A stretch of 64,000 bases of DNA, taken from NCBI GenBank assembly GCA_009760855.2, contig WPIO01000009.1, positions 184,001 through 248,000 of the forward strand, read 5' to 3'. This document shows positions 53,701 to 63,921 of this stretch, piece by piece. Under the pieces are notes generated by a model. That model was not told the origin of the DNA. It made no database searches and worked only from the letters and a program-made list of their open reading frames with translations. The DNA is from Cristatella mucedo. Taxonomy: Eukaryota; Bryozoa; Phylactolaemata; Cristatellidae. The position numbers were made by a program, and so were the translations under genes. Every line of letters begins with the position of its first letter. Within the stretch, counting starts at the first letter, position 1.

Positions 53701-56700
53701 TCCACCCTATGGCTCACTAGGCACTCTCTGTATTCCTGCTCTTGAATGGCGATTGATTAGTGCTTAGCTGGCGCTGAGGTATTTCGATGCAAAATTCTTA
53801 CTGTGAGTGAGACAGGCCGTGCACACTGCAATTTTGCCTTATGTAGGCGAGAAATTAGCAGTAGCTATGGGTTTACTTTTCTTTAGCAATGCCGCCTCAT
53901 TTCTTGCTGACATGGTTGTTGCAATGGTTTTCACAGAATTGAGTGTAGGCATACAGTAGGCATACAGATCGTGCTTCCTTTGTAGCAAATGTCAGTGCCT
54001 AGAAAGAGATTTAGTTCTAGGAGGCACTATACAAATTTGTTAATATGACTATTATCAGGCTAGTTTTTCATATTAAAGATATCCTGCGATTTCCAATTGC
54101 AGATGATGCCAATGTATGGGGATACCCTAATGACCGGCCAGATGACTCCTGCTGTTGTGCATGCAAGTGTGCGACCATGCCAATATTAATCTAGTGTCCC
54201 ATAGAAGTAATCTCACCAGCAGCAGCATCAACTCTTTCTGTGATTACCAATTGGCCTGTTTCCTATATACACATGTATTCATTCCAAATGCAAGTATGTT
54301 TTATTGCTTATTGCATCTAGCTCTGGAGAATGGTTGGAAACTCTTAGTGCCATGCCAAGGAAGGAGAGTCATTGGTTGGCTTCGTTTTATTTTTAGTTAA
54401 GTATCTGTAAGTTGAAATTGCTGTTGCTGGCACAAAATATTAACATGACGCTTTATTAAAATATCGAAGAAACCAGTTTTGTACCTGTTATTTCCTAATT
54501 GCTTATGCCTGAGAAGTACAGAAAATGGCCAGTATGCCCTAAAAAGTTGCTTTTGTGACATGGACAGTGATAAACTAGAAATTAACTCATTTCCAACGAG
54601 AAATCTAACAAATTCCCATCTTTCGGTCTGAATTTAATGAGAAAATTAACAGATAAATCAAAATTAATGTAGATTTACATTGAATTTGAAAAAAAAATTG
54701 GGGATGCTTTCTCTAATCTGTTACTTCCACACTTTCATCCAACAATTTGCACTGCCTACATGTCAGAAGCTGAGCTTTGGACTTGGTAAGACCAAGGTCT
54801 CTTATCAGATCGTAGGGGTCTTTGTGATTGTGAAGAATGGCCTTCTAATTTAAGCCTCATCTGTGAAATGGGAATCTGTATTAGCAAGCTGTTCCTCACA
54901 GCATGACTTGCTGCTCCCTCCTGGAGATAGCTGACCTCTATCTGAAGGGATGGGAATGAGGAGCTCAAGGCAGGCTATAATATATATATGATATATAATA
55001 ATATATATATAATATATATATGTACGGCTACTAAGGACATTAATGAAGGAATAGATGAATGAATGATGGGAGACATGCTCTTGCAAATGTGACGTTTGGT
55101 CCACCGTGCAGAAGTGGAAGTTGCTTGAATGGTAATTCGGTTTCCACAAAGTTTTTGGGATAGCAAACTTCACGACTCTCTTTTCTCTCCTGTACCATCA
55201 TGTAAACGTGCCAACATGCGAGAAATATATAAATTAAAAACAACGAGTCATACATTACCAAGTATTATGCAAGAAATTCCATTTGGCGAGTAGAGATTAG
55301 TCACATTTTTTTACGAGTTCTCTTGCAGTATTTGCATGTGAACTGAGGTTCCCCGAGCTTGTCTTTGTCCCGGCATGCATGCTTTGTCGTTATGGCACAT
55401 CTTAGCCGATGCTTTAACAGAGTACTTCTTTGCTCTTGCCCAGATGCATTGTCCATGTACATGTGGCAAAATGCATCTGGTGGCAGAAATCAACCACTTG
55501 ATCCCATTTCAATCAAATATGGCTATTCGCAAATCTCTTGCTCTGCAATAACATTAAGTTAACTGTTTGCTTAAGGCACCTGTACTGTTAGACTTTTATG
55601 GACACTGAGCTAAAGTTGTATGGCTGCCTAACCCTTACTAATTCAGTTAGCAGCACAATGCGTGATATATTTGCAAGCCTGACGTCTGAAGCTCCTGCTT
55701 TCTAGGCAAGTGCTCTACCGATCAAGGTACATATATGTCGTGCACTCTGACTTTCTTTCAGTCGGGTGTCACGAAACACTTAAAAGCTAGCCATTGAGCC
55801 GCTTAATAGATACTTTTGCCGTGACAAGTCTTGTGTAACGACCAGATATTCTTGCGGCCCTTTTTGTATAGGGCCATGTCTTGAATGCTTATGTTTTGAA
55901 ATTTGCTCCAATGCACTGCTGCTGTCTCTGTTCCACTGATAAATGTTGCTGTGGCAGGTTTTGTTGTGAGATTAGCATCATGCAATTTGTATCGGTGCCA
56001 TTTATTGCAGTTGAAATAATCAACGACACTTCAAGCAATTCATACATGGGCTGTCATGAATTCAAGCTTAGTTCAGCAACTACTCTCAGTCTTCGAGGGA
56101 CTGTCACTATTGAGCAGTGTCAAGTCAAGTGCAGGGAAAAAGAGATGACTTATGCTCTGTTGCAGGTAAGCCTGCCACGACGAATGCGTTTTGGCTCTGA
56201 CAATGGTACTCCCCATTTGTAGGTCTGTTCACTGTATCGTATGGCTTGAATAGATACATTGAAATAACTTGAGCTTTTCCACGTGTAACGTTTATAAGCA
56301 TTTGAGTGCTTAGCCCGCACGATCGGCTCAGCTTTCCTCCCATCGGGGCTGTCTCGGATGACTACAGCTAGAAACTTAACTCCTCTGAAATTGCAAAGAC
56401 AACTGACCCCACTTAGGAAGTAAGCTGCTGTCACCGATGTGGCCTAAGAATTCACTAAGGGTGCTGATGCCTTTTTCGAGGATGATTCGTGCTGTGGCAC
56501 GATCGTAGGGTGTGGTGCATTCCTGATTATGTCTGGCTGCTTTAGGCTGTCGACTTTCCTCCTTGCTGCACCTACTTTTCTCTACTAGTTATCGCCGTTT
56601 ACACTCTCGATTAAAGAAACTTTAATGGCCGACTTTGCCTGCCCGAAGCGCCCTGTTCTATTGTGGCAGGCTGGTATGAAAGAGAGTTTCCCTGGAAAGC

Positions 56701-59700
56701 TGCCAAACCGTCACTCGAAGAGGTTGAGTTAGCTGCTATAACCATCATTGCACGAGTAGTATGAGAAGAATATAAAGAGATGGAAGATAAGCATATAAAC
56801 AAGCTTGTTCGGGAAGGTACACGGTGCTAAGTAATGTTCGCTGTTATAGGTGTGTGAGCATCTAGTATTAAGTAATATGCACCGTTAAGGGTTTGCTGGT
56901 GGATTTCATAAACAGCCTCAGGGCATCTTCTGTATAGAAAAGGGTTGAGCCGTGGCTACAAGACTTAAGCATCCCATGTTCATGGACTTGCTCTGAACGC
57001 CTCAATATAACTCGAGACTACAAACGTAAGCCATTTTCATTTTGGCCGTGGGGCATACATGATGAGCTCCTGAGTTTTGATTGATCGGCTGGTACAACTA
57101 GGAGGCATACTGTCGATGCAGCTTCTCCTTCATAACAGCCACCGATTTGGCTTCTTCCCTCAAGATGTGGTGATGCAGTAGCTTAAACAAAAAGGAAATC
57201 GGTGCAAAATCAGCACCGATTAAGGAGGATAGTCGATTGTGCTTATGTGTGCTGACATTGTGCATGCTGCCACTAACCACATTTGCAAGCTGACCCTGTG
57301 CATGCCACCCCTAACCATGCCATTTATGTTTTTGTTTATCAAGCATGATACTACTTACCATTCAATTGCATTTCCCTTTGAAGCAAATGTAAAGCGCATA
57401 GAAAGAAATTGAGTTCTCTGAGGGCGCTTTATCAAGTGCATTATTAGTATTATTATTATTACTATAGTGTAAATGCTGCTTTAAGCTTGGCTGCAGTCTA
57501 CCAGCCGACAGTCGATCCGACCCAGGATATGATATGCCTCCCTGTTTATTTCCGTTCTGCACTGTTCACATGTCAAAGGGATGGAAAATCTTTGGCCGCA
57601 AGGACTGCATGCGTTTGTATTCGACCCCTCGATTGAGGCATTCTTGCACTCGTTGCTAAAAATAAAGTGAAAACTGCATATATCGTTCTCACCAATCAGC
57701 AGCCGGATTTCTTTTGCCCTAGCAGTTCAAAGAAATAGCGTATTTCTAAAAACGAAGAATAATGTATTGCATTGTCTTTGGCTTTTGAACCAGAGACTTC
57801 AAAACCGCAACCATGAGTCATGCCTACTCAGCTATTTTGACAGACCTTCGGATTAAAGCCAATGGCATCCAGCTAGTTCGGTGCCAGAACTGCAGCCCTA
57901 TGTGCTTGCCATGAAGATCAAGTGTCATCAAAGGTCCTAGTTCGTCTAGTGCTTCTGCTAAGCGATACCCAATGTCACACCGAATCTCGACTGCAGGGCA
58001 GCTGCATACAGGTCGACTCTCGGTCTCTGTTGACAGTCGAAACCAGACCTCTGGGCTGGGGATCTTCTTCCCGTGCATAGCTGTAGCCACTGCGATGTTG
58101 GGGCTCGGTTATTTGCAGTTTCTATTTGGCTGAGAATGACTATGGCATCTAGTGTGGTCTTGCATGTCCTTTTGCATTTCACAGGGGGTTCGATCTGATT
58201 CATTCTCTACTTTTAGGGCGGTAGCAAGTGTTACTGTTCCAATGTCGGTGGCCAGGGCATTGTGCACATGGATGCTGCCTGCACCATGCCGTGCAGCGGC
58301 AATGCAGTAGAACGCTGCGGCGCTGCCCACACTTCCAGCGTTTACACAGCCCGTAAGTGTTGCTCTGCCAGCTGCTGTTGCTGCGCTGTGATATTGGCTG
58401 GCTCCTCAGACACGAAGCGCAAGCCAAGTTAGTCGAGCAGCTAGCCATTGCAGACACCGGCTGCACTGCTGTTGCATCGCAAATGTAAAGGGCCTCGAAA
58501 GAGATGAAGTTCTGTGAGGAGGGCAATACAAGTGCATTATTATTATTATTATTATTAACTACCCACGTTTCCCAGGCGACCCCCTGTGCTCCTGCCACAT
58601 GTTTTCGCAGGCGAGCAATATCCAGGCTGGCTCCGAGAGTGACTGGTTAGCCCTAGAGTTAGGTGAGCCGTGATGGCACACTAGGTAAGGCGGTTGCTTT
58701 CACGACCTCGGTCCCGAGGTCGTGGGTTCGATTCCTGCGGTGGGCGATTCTGTATCGCCACTGCAAGCGGTGGTGATAGCCGTAAAGGCTCTTCTGTCGC
58801 TGTACGAAAAGAGGCTGTTTAATCAGCTAAGATTTATTTATTTATTTAGAGCAGCTTCAAGGCCAGCACAGCTAAGACTTGAAGCTCAAAACCTACTCAG
58901 ATCAGCTGGAAGAGCATTGCTCCCGAATTTATGCGAAATGGCTCCCTGTCGGGGGGGGGGGGACATCTGTTCTCTCGTGATGCTCCGTTGAGAGTTGTGG
59001 TACTGTATTTTTAAAGCGATTTTAGCAAGGTCAGCGCCACGGAACTGCGTTTGCTATTCAGGCATTCCCGACGGCAACACTGAGTGGACACCGTGGATGA
59101 CCTTGGAAGATTCCGGGGACATGAAGAGACTGAGAGGTTGCAGTCGGCGGCGTATTCGTCATGGTGGGCCATACTTGCACGTGTCGTCACTCACCTACGC
59201 ATGCACCGTGTCAATTCAACGCAAGAGGATCGTCAGTTCTGCAGGCAGTATCACCTGGAGCAATTGTAAGCAGCATGTGTGAATCTGTGCGGTGGCCGCC
59301 TGAACCGTCGGCATGTGCTGGCTAGAACTTCTTGGACTGATATAGCCAGTTTCAAAGATTGCATTCGGGTCAGCACCCGGAAGTTTAAAAAAGCCAGGGT
59401 TTTTTTTCACTCGAACGCTGATTTCTCGCCAGTCAGACCCTAAACAATTTACAAGAAAGTGAATCATTTGCTTGACAACTCTAAACTGTCTCACTACGGG
59501 GATATTAACTGTTTGGCCGATGAGTTTTCTCTTTTGTTGTTGAAAAGTGGCATGCCTAAAAGCCACCTCCGACAGAAGCAAGTGTTGAGTGGCAACCTGT
59601 GAACGCCCATAAGACATTGCCCGGGCTATCCATAGACGAAGGGGTTAGCTTAATTTGGTCTAGTAAACTGAGCTGGGTACCTGACGACCCTATACCATTC

Positions 59701-62700
59701 TCTCCCTCTGGTCTTCATTGGCAGATAAACTTTGTCTAGCCATATTCAATGCTTGTCTGAATAAAGAGGTCGTTCTCATGCCCTTGGAATTGGCTCTTTG
59801 GTTGACCAACTTAAAAAGCATGGATTGGATTCAGAGGTCCTGGCAAACTATCGCACAACCCTCTTTCTTCTTTTTTTTATTTAGCATTCACGAAGAGAGT
59901 GTCGTTAAGCAACTTTCGGAGAACATTGATAAGAATGAATTGTCTGCAAAATTTTAGTCGGGCTTCAAGTGACACTACTCCAGCTAAACTTCTCTCTTTC
60001 GTGTGACCAACGATGCAATGAGCAGTAAGGATGATGGTAGCATCACTGCCCTGGTCTTGCCTGATCAATCAGAAAAAATACCAGCTGATTTAACAGCCTC
60101 TTTTGTATAGTGACAGAAGAGCCTTTACGGCTATCACCAACGCTTGCAGCAGTGTTAAAGGATCGCTCACCGCAGGATTCAAACCCACGACCTCGGTCCC
60201 GAGGTCGTGAAAAGCAACCACCTGACCTAGTGTGCCATCACGGCTCACTCCTATCGATGACAATATGCTTCATGAAAGATTGAGAACAACGGTCGGTCTT
60301 GCAGATGAGGCTGTGGCATGGTTCGAGTCGTAGTTGTCTGAAGTTTACGTGTTCTCCACAGCCAGTCATCGTGTTCGATCCCTATCCAAAATTAAGCACT
60401 CTCTACCACAGAGGCTTGCTACAAATCTAGTTGGCTTCCTGGTTTTGTCTAGGCAGACTATTGAAAATTCTGTTTTGGCTGACCTACCGAAAAAGCCACC
60501 GAGCCTCTGCAGCAGCCGGTGATTAATATGGCCTCAAGGTTAGTCAAGAAATCACCGGCATCAAGTCACTTGTCTCCTTTGCTGAAGGAACTGCACAGCT
60601 CCCGGTTGATCAATCGAAACAGAGCAGAATTTTTACTCTGACCCACAAGGCCTCCTGCCATGGCTTGTCTTCTTCATACGTAGCTGATCTGCTGCACCAG
60701 TTTCAGCCTGCTCGGCCTCTCGGGTCCGCTGGCGACAATAAATTAGCCGTGCCGTTCCTACACTTAATGATGCTTCCGAAAGAAGCTAAAGGCTGTAGAC
60801 TGTGGAACTCACTTCCACAATTCTCACGCAATGACATCTTCTTTTCTGCTGCTGACTACGGCTCACCATTTACAACCGCCCTGACCTGCTACTTCCATGC
60901 TGCTCACTTCCTCAACTGCTCTCCTGACTCAGCTATGCTTCTCACTTTCCCTTTGTTTCGTGAGATGAAGTCTGTTGGCTTCAGAGTGCGAATCGAAAGG
61001 CGCTTAGGATTTGTGTGCATAATAGGAAACTATCAAACGTTACACCCACATAGTCCAAGCGGCTTTGTGGAGTAGTTACAGACGAGGATACATTACATGG
61101 CATTGCCCTGCCTTTTTGCATGGTCTTGAAATCGGCCTGCCAGCAGCACTAGTGGTCAGCCAAAAGCTTTTCTGCATGACTGTGAACAGTTCAAGGTGAT
61201 CTCCTATTACATGCTCCAGAACATACTACCGTTCGATTGTTCATTTTATTACAGCTTTCGAGAATCGCTACATTGGATGCTTCACTCTTGGTGGATTTTC
61301 ATCAACCCCTTCAATCAAAGTGGCACATGCCATGCCGGAAGCAGTTGCTGCATGCCTCGAGTTGTGCACCAAGGCCGGAACTGCATTTGCAGCCGTCATC
61401 AAGCTGTCGGTAAGCTGTACCAGATATTTGGTACCCTATAATAATAATAATAATAATAATAATAAGGCTGTGGATGGAATCAGCCCATCTTTACTTTTTA
61501 CCTTTTTCTGGGTCAGATCCGGATCCCAGTTTGAATGCAAATTTTATGAAGCAAGTATATAGGGTCATCAGTGAGCCGGCCTTAGTAGTATATATCTGAA
61601 ATACACAAAATGTGAAATTTGTTCATGCTGATCAAGAAAATGAGATAAACGACGAACCGAAGAGGTATTATACAGAAATAGTTGTTATTAATTTTCATTT
61701 TGAGGGAACAGAGTTAAGTTGGAGTCATAGTCCAATGCAGCTGATTATGAATATGGCTATAAGGCTAGTCTTCAAGTCCCAGAGGTTTGAGCACGTGTCT
61801 ACTTTGCTAAAAGAGCTAGGATGGGTGCCGATTGAGCAAGGGATACAGAGCAAAGTTCTTACGCTGACCCACAAGGCCCGCCACGGCTTGGCTCCTCCGT
61901 ACCTGGCTGACCTGCTGCACCAGTTTCAACCTCTTTGTGCCCTCAGGTCCTGTGTGGACAATAAATTATTTGTTCCATTCCTCCTCCTAAAGACCGTTGG
62001 CAACAGAAGCTTTAGCTCTGCAAGTCCTAGGCTGTGGAACTCACTTCAACAGTTCTTATGCAACGATAAACTACTCCCCTGCTGCCGACTATGGCTCATC
62101 CTTTTCAGCGATCCTGAGCTGCTACTTCCATGCTACTCACTACCTCAAGTGCTCTCCTGACTCTACTATGCTTTCCACTTTCTGTTTGTTGCGTGAGAGT
62201 AAGTCTGTTTGCTACCGAATGCGTACCGAAAGCCGCGTAGGCTGTGAGTGCGATATACAAAACTCTCCTGCGTAACACCCGCATAGTTGTTATGACTTTG
62301 TGGAGTTACAGAAGGAGATACATTACATATTAATGGTTGGGCTTTAGTATCGCTGGTCGTGGAAAATATGCAGCATAGACACACTCAGGCTTCAAGGCTT
62401 TTGAAACCGTGGTTGCAAGTTTCCCTTGCCTCATTAGTCGTGCTACGCTATCGTCAGTACAAGGATTGCCTTAACTTAGATGGTAATGTCGGTCTATCAA
62501 TAGAGTGCAACTGGGCGCATGCTTTCAAGTGGGTCGTGCCACCCCCCTGTGAGATACATCGGGGTCGTTGCCTTCTGTATGGAAACTCCACTTAACTGTA
62601 GCAACGTTCCATGTGTGCAGTCAGATGTCACCTCAACTAAAGCACTGTCCATATTGACAAAGAATGTGTCCAAGTGGCACGAGGTAATTGGCAAGTACGT

Positions 62701-63921
62701 TTCACGTGCTCTCACTGTCACTCTCATGCGCTGCTCTTCTGTACTTGTTTGGTTTTTGTTGCAATTATCGATTCTTTTATTACAGGTCAGGCAGTTTAGC
62801 TCATTCTGGTGGTTTGTTTCATGCATCATTTCTCTCAACTATTCTCTTCCCCTGCCCTTAAAAAACTTTCTTCGATTTGATAGGATGTGTCAGATTGCAT
62901 CAGCCACCTTCGTGTAACTGCAATGTGTCACCTGACCAATAATCCACCAGGATGGCTACTGGCTCGTGCATGATTGGGCCGTGACGCAGAGGATAAGTGT
63001 GTGGAAGACGGGAGGGAGCCTTCTGAGAGCTAAAGTTGTCATGTACCTTTTAGTAATAGACCAGCAGCCGTAAACGAATCTGCTCCAAGTATTATCATAG
63101 CTGTTGCAATGCCGGTTGTATTACATTGAATGCCAGGGATTAAGCCTAAAGGCAAGTTTGTCTCATTATCATTAGGAAGTAAAGAAAATACCCATAAGTG
63201 GTGGCAGTCGTGAGCGGAAGCCCTACTGCCGGTCGGCAAAGAGGGCTCCGCTATTTTGCTTCCCCCTCTTTACTAGTGTCCCTCTGCTGCTATGGTGCAT
63301 TACCTCCCCTGCCGTGCTCAGGCTCGAGGCCGGCACCGTCGTATGGCGTGACTACATCGGACACACTAAGTCAGCACTGCTCTTTCGGTTCATTTAGGAA
63401 GCAGCGAGAGCGTGCACGTGCGTGCCGAGTCTGGGCACGAGCCGACCTCTGGACACGTGCTCGAGCGGATACGGAGCGACAGTGTTCTCGACGGTTCCCA
63501 TAGACAACAATTCTATCAGTTTAAAGGTGAGCGAGCTCCTAGGTGCTGCGGCTTCGGTGGCAGACACAGTTTGACCGCGAGCGCCGGTGCTGTGGAGGGG
63601 GGAATGCCTCGTTGCTTCTTCGCACGGCTACCGGTAGGCGCAGCAGTAGCTCTCGAGCCGTCTGTTCCTCCAGTTCGAGGCGGAGCGCCCGAAAAGAAAG
63701 ATCTTGCTGTTGGGCTACTTTCGCGGCGGCACGACTTTTGCGTCGTCCTTGCTGAATCGCTACCCGGGCGCGTTCTACACGTACGAGCCGGACTCGATGC
63801 TTGGCGTCAAATGGAAAGGCATCGACAGCTTTGGTGCTGCGGTGGCCATGAACGACCTCCTTGCCGACAAGGTGCGCTGGCCACAGCTCTGCCGCCTCTG
63901 CCCTGCCGCCACCAGGCTTCG
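46544..63921 (+). CDS. Two WSC domains plus carbohydrate sulfotransferase (3'-incomplete)
   Basis: Assembled from exons 46544-46673, 56011-56165, 58217-58352, 61255-61409, 62504-62683 and 63674-63871 (or to 63,921), phases 1, 0, 1, 0, 0. The gene continues past the window. Layout: short basic cytosolic tail, membrane anchor (about residues 17-35), WSC domain 1 with eight cysteines, WSC domain 2, then the sulfotransferase PAPS loop KRKILLLGYFRGGTTF and FYTYEPDSM. Known: type II Golgi sulfotransferases move sulfate from PAPS to glycans, and WSC domains bind glycans. WSCD1/2 (sialate:O-sulfotransferases) have this layout. Inferred: a Golgi enzyme with built-in carbohydrate binding. The PAPS loop looks more like CHST1/3/5 than WSCD. 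The introns together exceed 16 kb. Confidence 0.8.
46690..46766. repeat. (TA)n microsatellite
   Basis: TA repeats with imperfect, partly palindromic centre (TATACATGTATA), starting 17 bp after the first donor site. Confidence 0.95.
47049..47251 (+). mobile_element. SPIN-like non-autonomous hAT transposon with target duplication
   Basis: The element (47,057-47,243, 187 bp) is flanked by a perfect 8-bp direct repeat, CTCTAGGA (47,049-47,056 and 47,244-47,251). The ends are imperfect inverted repeats: CAGCTGTTCTCAACCT at the left, and CAGTGATTTTCAACCTT reading inward from the right. Internal parts CTGGGTCGTGACC, GCAGGGGTCGCTGAAGACCA, TTTATGGTTGGGGGTCGC and GAACTGTATTACAGGGT match what I remember of SPIN-type elements. 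Eight-bp duplications are the hAT signature. It has no coding capacity. Confidence 0.88.
47252..49186. other. Intron of the WSC gene with one microsatellite
   Basis: No gene is seen apart from the TG repeat at 47,575-47,745. Confidence 0.5.
47575..47745. repeat. (TG)n microsatellite
   Basis: An irregular TG/TGCA region with a core of about 40 bp of pure GT near 47,670-47,712. Cys-Val and Thr-His frames here are artefacts. Confidence 0.95.
49187..50160 (-). mobile_element. LINE family A, 3' half
   Basis: The minus strand shows [39 protein letters not shown], a deletion, then the C-terminal segment, 3' UTR and an A/T tail at about 49,180-49,195. Confidence 0.88.
50161..51345. other. Intron sequence, nothing firm
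   Basis: I see no gene or known repeat. Confidence 0.4.
51346..51465 (-). mobile_element. tRNA-derived SINE, family 2
   Basis: ATTCATTTGTATAGTGCCCC, AGAGAACTTAATCTC and the head parts GGGGCTCGAGCCCATGACC and GGTCCAAACCAG match the copy at 36,000. Confidence 0.85.
51466..53150. other. Intron sequence, one microsatellite
   Basis: Only the (TCTG)n run at about 52,911-52,935 stands out. Confidence 0.45.
53155..53310 (+). mobile_element. tRNA-derived SINE, family 2
   Basis: CACTGGTTAAGGTGCTCACC and GACCGAGGTCAAGGTGAAT resemble the copy at 5,655. It ends GAATAGAGATTAA and a diverged tail. Confidence 0.65.
53345..53510 (-). mobile_element. tRNA-derived SINE, family 1
   Basis: CTGATTAAACGGCCTCATTT, GTGGCAGGAGAGCCTTC and CACCACTTGCAGTTGG lead into a degenerate reversed tRNA-like head. 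Confidence 0.75.
53960..54050 (+). mobile_element. LINE family A terminal block
   Basis: TTTGTAGCAAATGTCAGTGC, AAAGAGATTTAGTTCT and GGCACTATACAAATTTGTTA; last 80 bp only. Confidence 0.75.
54051..56010. other. Intron sequence before WSC exon 2
   Basis: It contains an AT repeat at 54,977-55,022 and, at about 55,655-55,735, a weak reversed tRNA-like remnant. No gene is seen. Confidence 0.45.
56011..56165 (+). CDS. Exon 2: WSC domain 1, first half
   Basis: Acceptor TTTATTGCAG and donor CAG|GTAAGC; 155 bp, phase 1 to 0. It encodes EIINDTSSNSYMGCHEFKL, TTLSLRGTVTIEQCQVKC and REKEMTYALLQ, the GC...TIE-x-C-x-x-x-C...Y-A-L core of WSC domains. There is an N-glycosylation sequon, NDT. Confidence 0.85.
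57236..57465 (+). mobile_element. LINE family A 3' end
   Basis: The 3' UTR boxes (CACTAACCACATTTGCAAGC), the terminal block AAATTGAGTTCTCTGAGGGC and an ATT tail lie between WSC exons 2 and 3. Confidence 0.88.
58217..58352 (+). CDS. Exon 3: WSC domain 1, second half
   Basis: Acceptor CTACTTTTAG and donor C|GTAAGT; phase 0 to 1. It encodes GGSKCYCSNVGGQG, MDAACTMPCSGNAVERCG and AAHTSSVYTA. The C-Y-C, C-T-M-P-C-S-G and C-G...S-V-Y pattern is an unmistakable WSC end, and its five cysteines plus three in exon 2 give the usual eight. Confidence 0.9.
58465..58556 (+). mobile_element. LINE family A terminal block
   Basis: GCATCGCAAATGTAAAGGGC, a diverged AAGAGATGAAGTTCTGTGAG and an ATT tail at about 58,535-58,557. 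Confidence 0.75.
58660..58855 (+). mobile_element. tRNA-derived SINE, family 1
   Basis: It is nearly identical to 7,540-7,735 through the tRNA-like head and body and ends in (TTTA)n, about 300 bp after WSC exon 3. It holds the same 24-bp hairpin at 58,701-58,724. Confidence 0.88.
59690..61105 (+). mobile_element. LINE family C copy, split by a reversed SINE
   Basis: Reverse transcriptase remnants are readable around the SINE: KKHGLDSEVLANYRT-like and NIDKNELSAKF before it, then a DEAVAWF-like and LSEVYVFSTASHRVRSL segment after it. The C-terminal region (SSSYVADLLHQFQPARPLGS, LWNSLPQFS) and the 3' block ending GAGGATACATTACATGGCAT follow. Many stops. Confidence 0.8.
60075..60250 (-). mobile_element. 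SINE family 1 nested in LINE family C
   Basis: CTGATTTAACAGCCTCTTTT, GAAGAGCCTTTACGGCTATC and GTGCCATCACGGCTCAC are the reverse of the copy at 7,540. The hairpin is at 60,186-60,209. Confidence 0.88.
61255..61409 (+). CDS. Exon 4: WSC domain 2, first half
   Basis: Acceptor TTTATTACAG and donor TCG|GTAAGC; 155 bp, phase 1 to 0. It encodes FENRYIGCFTLGGF and MPEAVAACLELCTKAG, then TAFAAVIKLS, the same pattern as exon 2. The split proline codon (C + CT) joins it directly to exon 3. An (AAT)n run follows about 30 bp into the intron. Confidence 0.85.
61735..62335 (+). mobile_element. LINE family C, C-terminal fragment
   Basis: NMAIRLVFKSQRFEHV, LLKELGWVPIEQGIQSKVL, LAPPYLADLLHQFQP and SFSSASPRLWNSLQQFL in one frame make this the best-kept family C C-terminus. 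It ends GGAGATACATTACATATTA and lies between WSC exons 4 and 5. Confidence 0.9.
62504..62683 (+). CDS. Exon 5: probable WSC domain 2 end and stem
   Basis: Acceptor TATCAATAG, right after an in-frame stop, and donor GAG|GTAATT; phase 0 to 0. It reads SGSCHPPVRYIGVVAFC, NCSNVPCVQSDVTSTKAL and LTKNVSKWHE. The C-SNVP-C piece may match C-TMP-C of exon 3, but only four cysteines are seen, so this half is degenerate or its 5' boundary is wrong. An alternative acceptor GTGCAG at 62,620 gives a 63-bp exon in the same phase. Confidence 0.5.
62684..63673. other. Intron before the sulfotransferase exon
   Basis: I see no gene or known repeat. The last 400 bp are GC-rich with overlapping open frames on the + strand. 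Confidence 0.4.
63674..63921 (+). CDS. Exon 6: sulfotransferase 5'-PAPS loop
   Basis: Acceptor TGTTCCTCCAG (alternative AGCAGTAG at 63,649), phase 0. It encodes FEAERPKRKILLLGYFRGG, TTFASSLLNRYPG and AFYTYEPDSMLGVKW. The (R/F)-x-G-(S/G)-(T/S)-(T/S)-F loop followed by F-x-x-x-EP is the 5' PAPS-binding region of carbohydrate sulfotransferases. The end is uncertain: AAG|GTGCGC at 63,872 (phase 0) or G|GTGAAT at 63,922 (phase 2). Confidence 0.8.

Noticed and set aside
55655-55735. Reversed tRNA-like sequence
   Set aside because: Only part of the box-like motifs is present and no full cloverleaf; too weak to call as a gene or SINE.
58995-59282. Overlapping open frames between WSC exons 3 and 4, one rich in cysteine (NCVCYSGIPDG), one ending at a donor-like GTAAGC
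   Set aside because: Exon 3 joins exon 4 directly with a split proline codon and continuous WSC pattern; the second frame also ends in the wrong phase.
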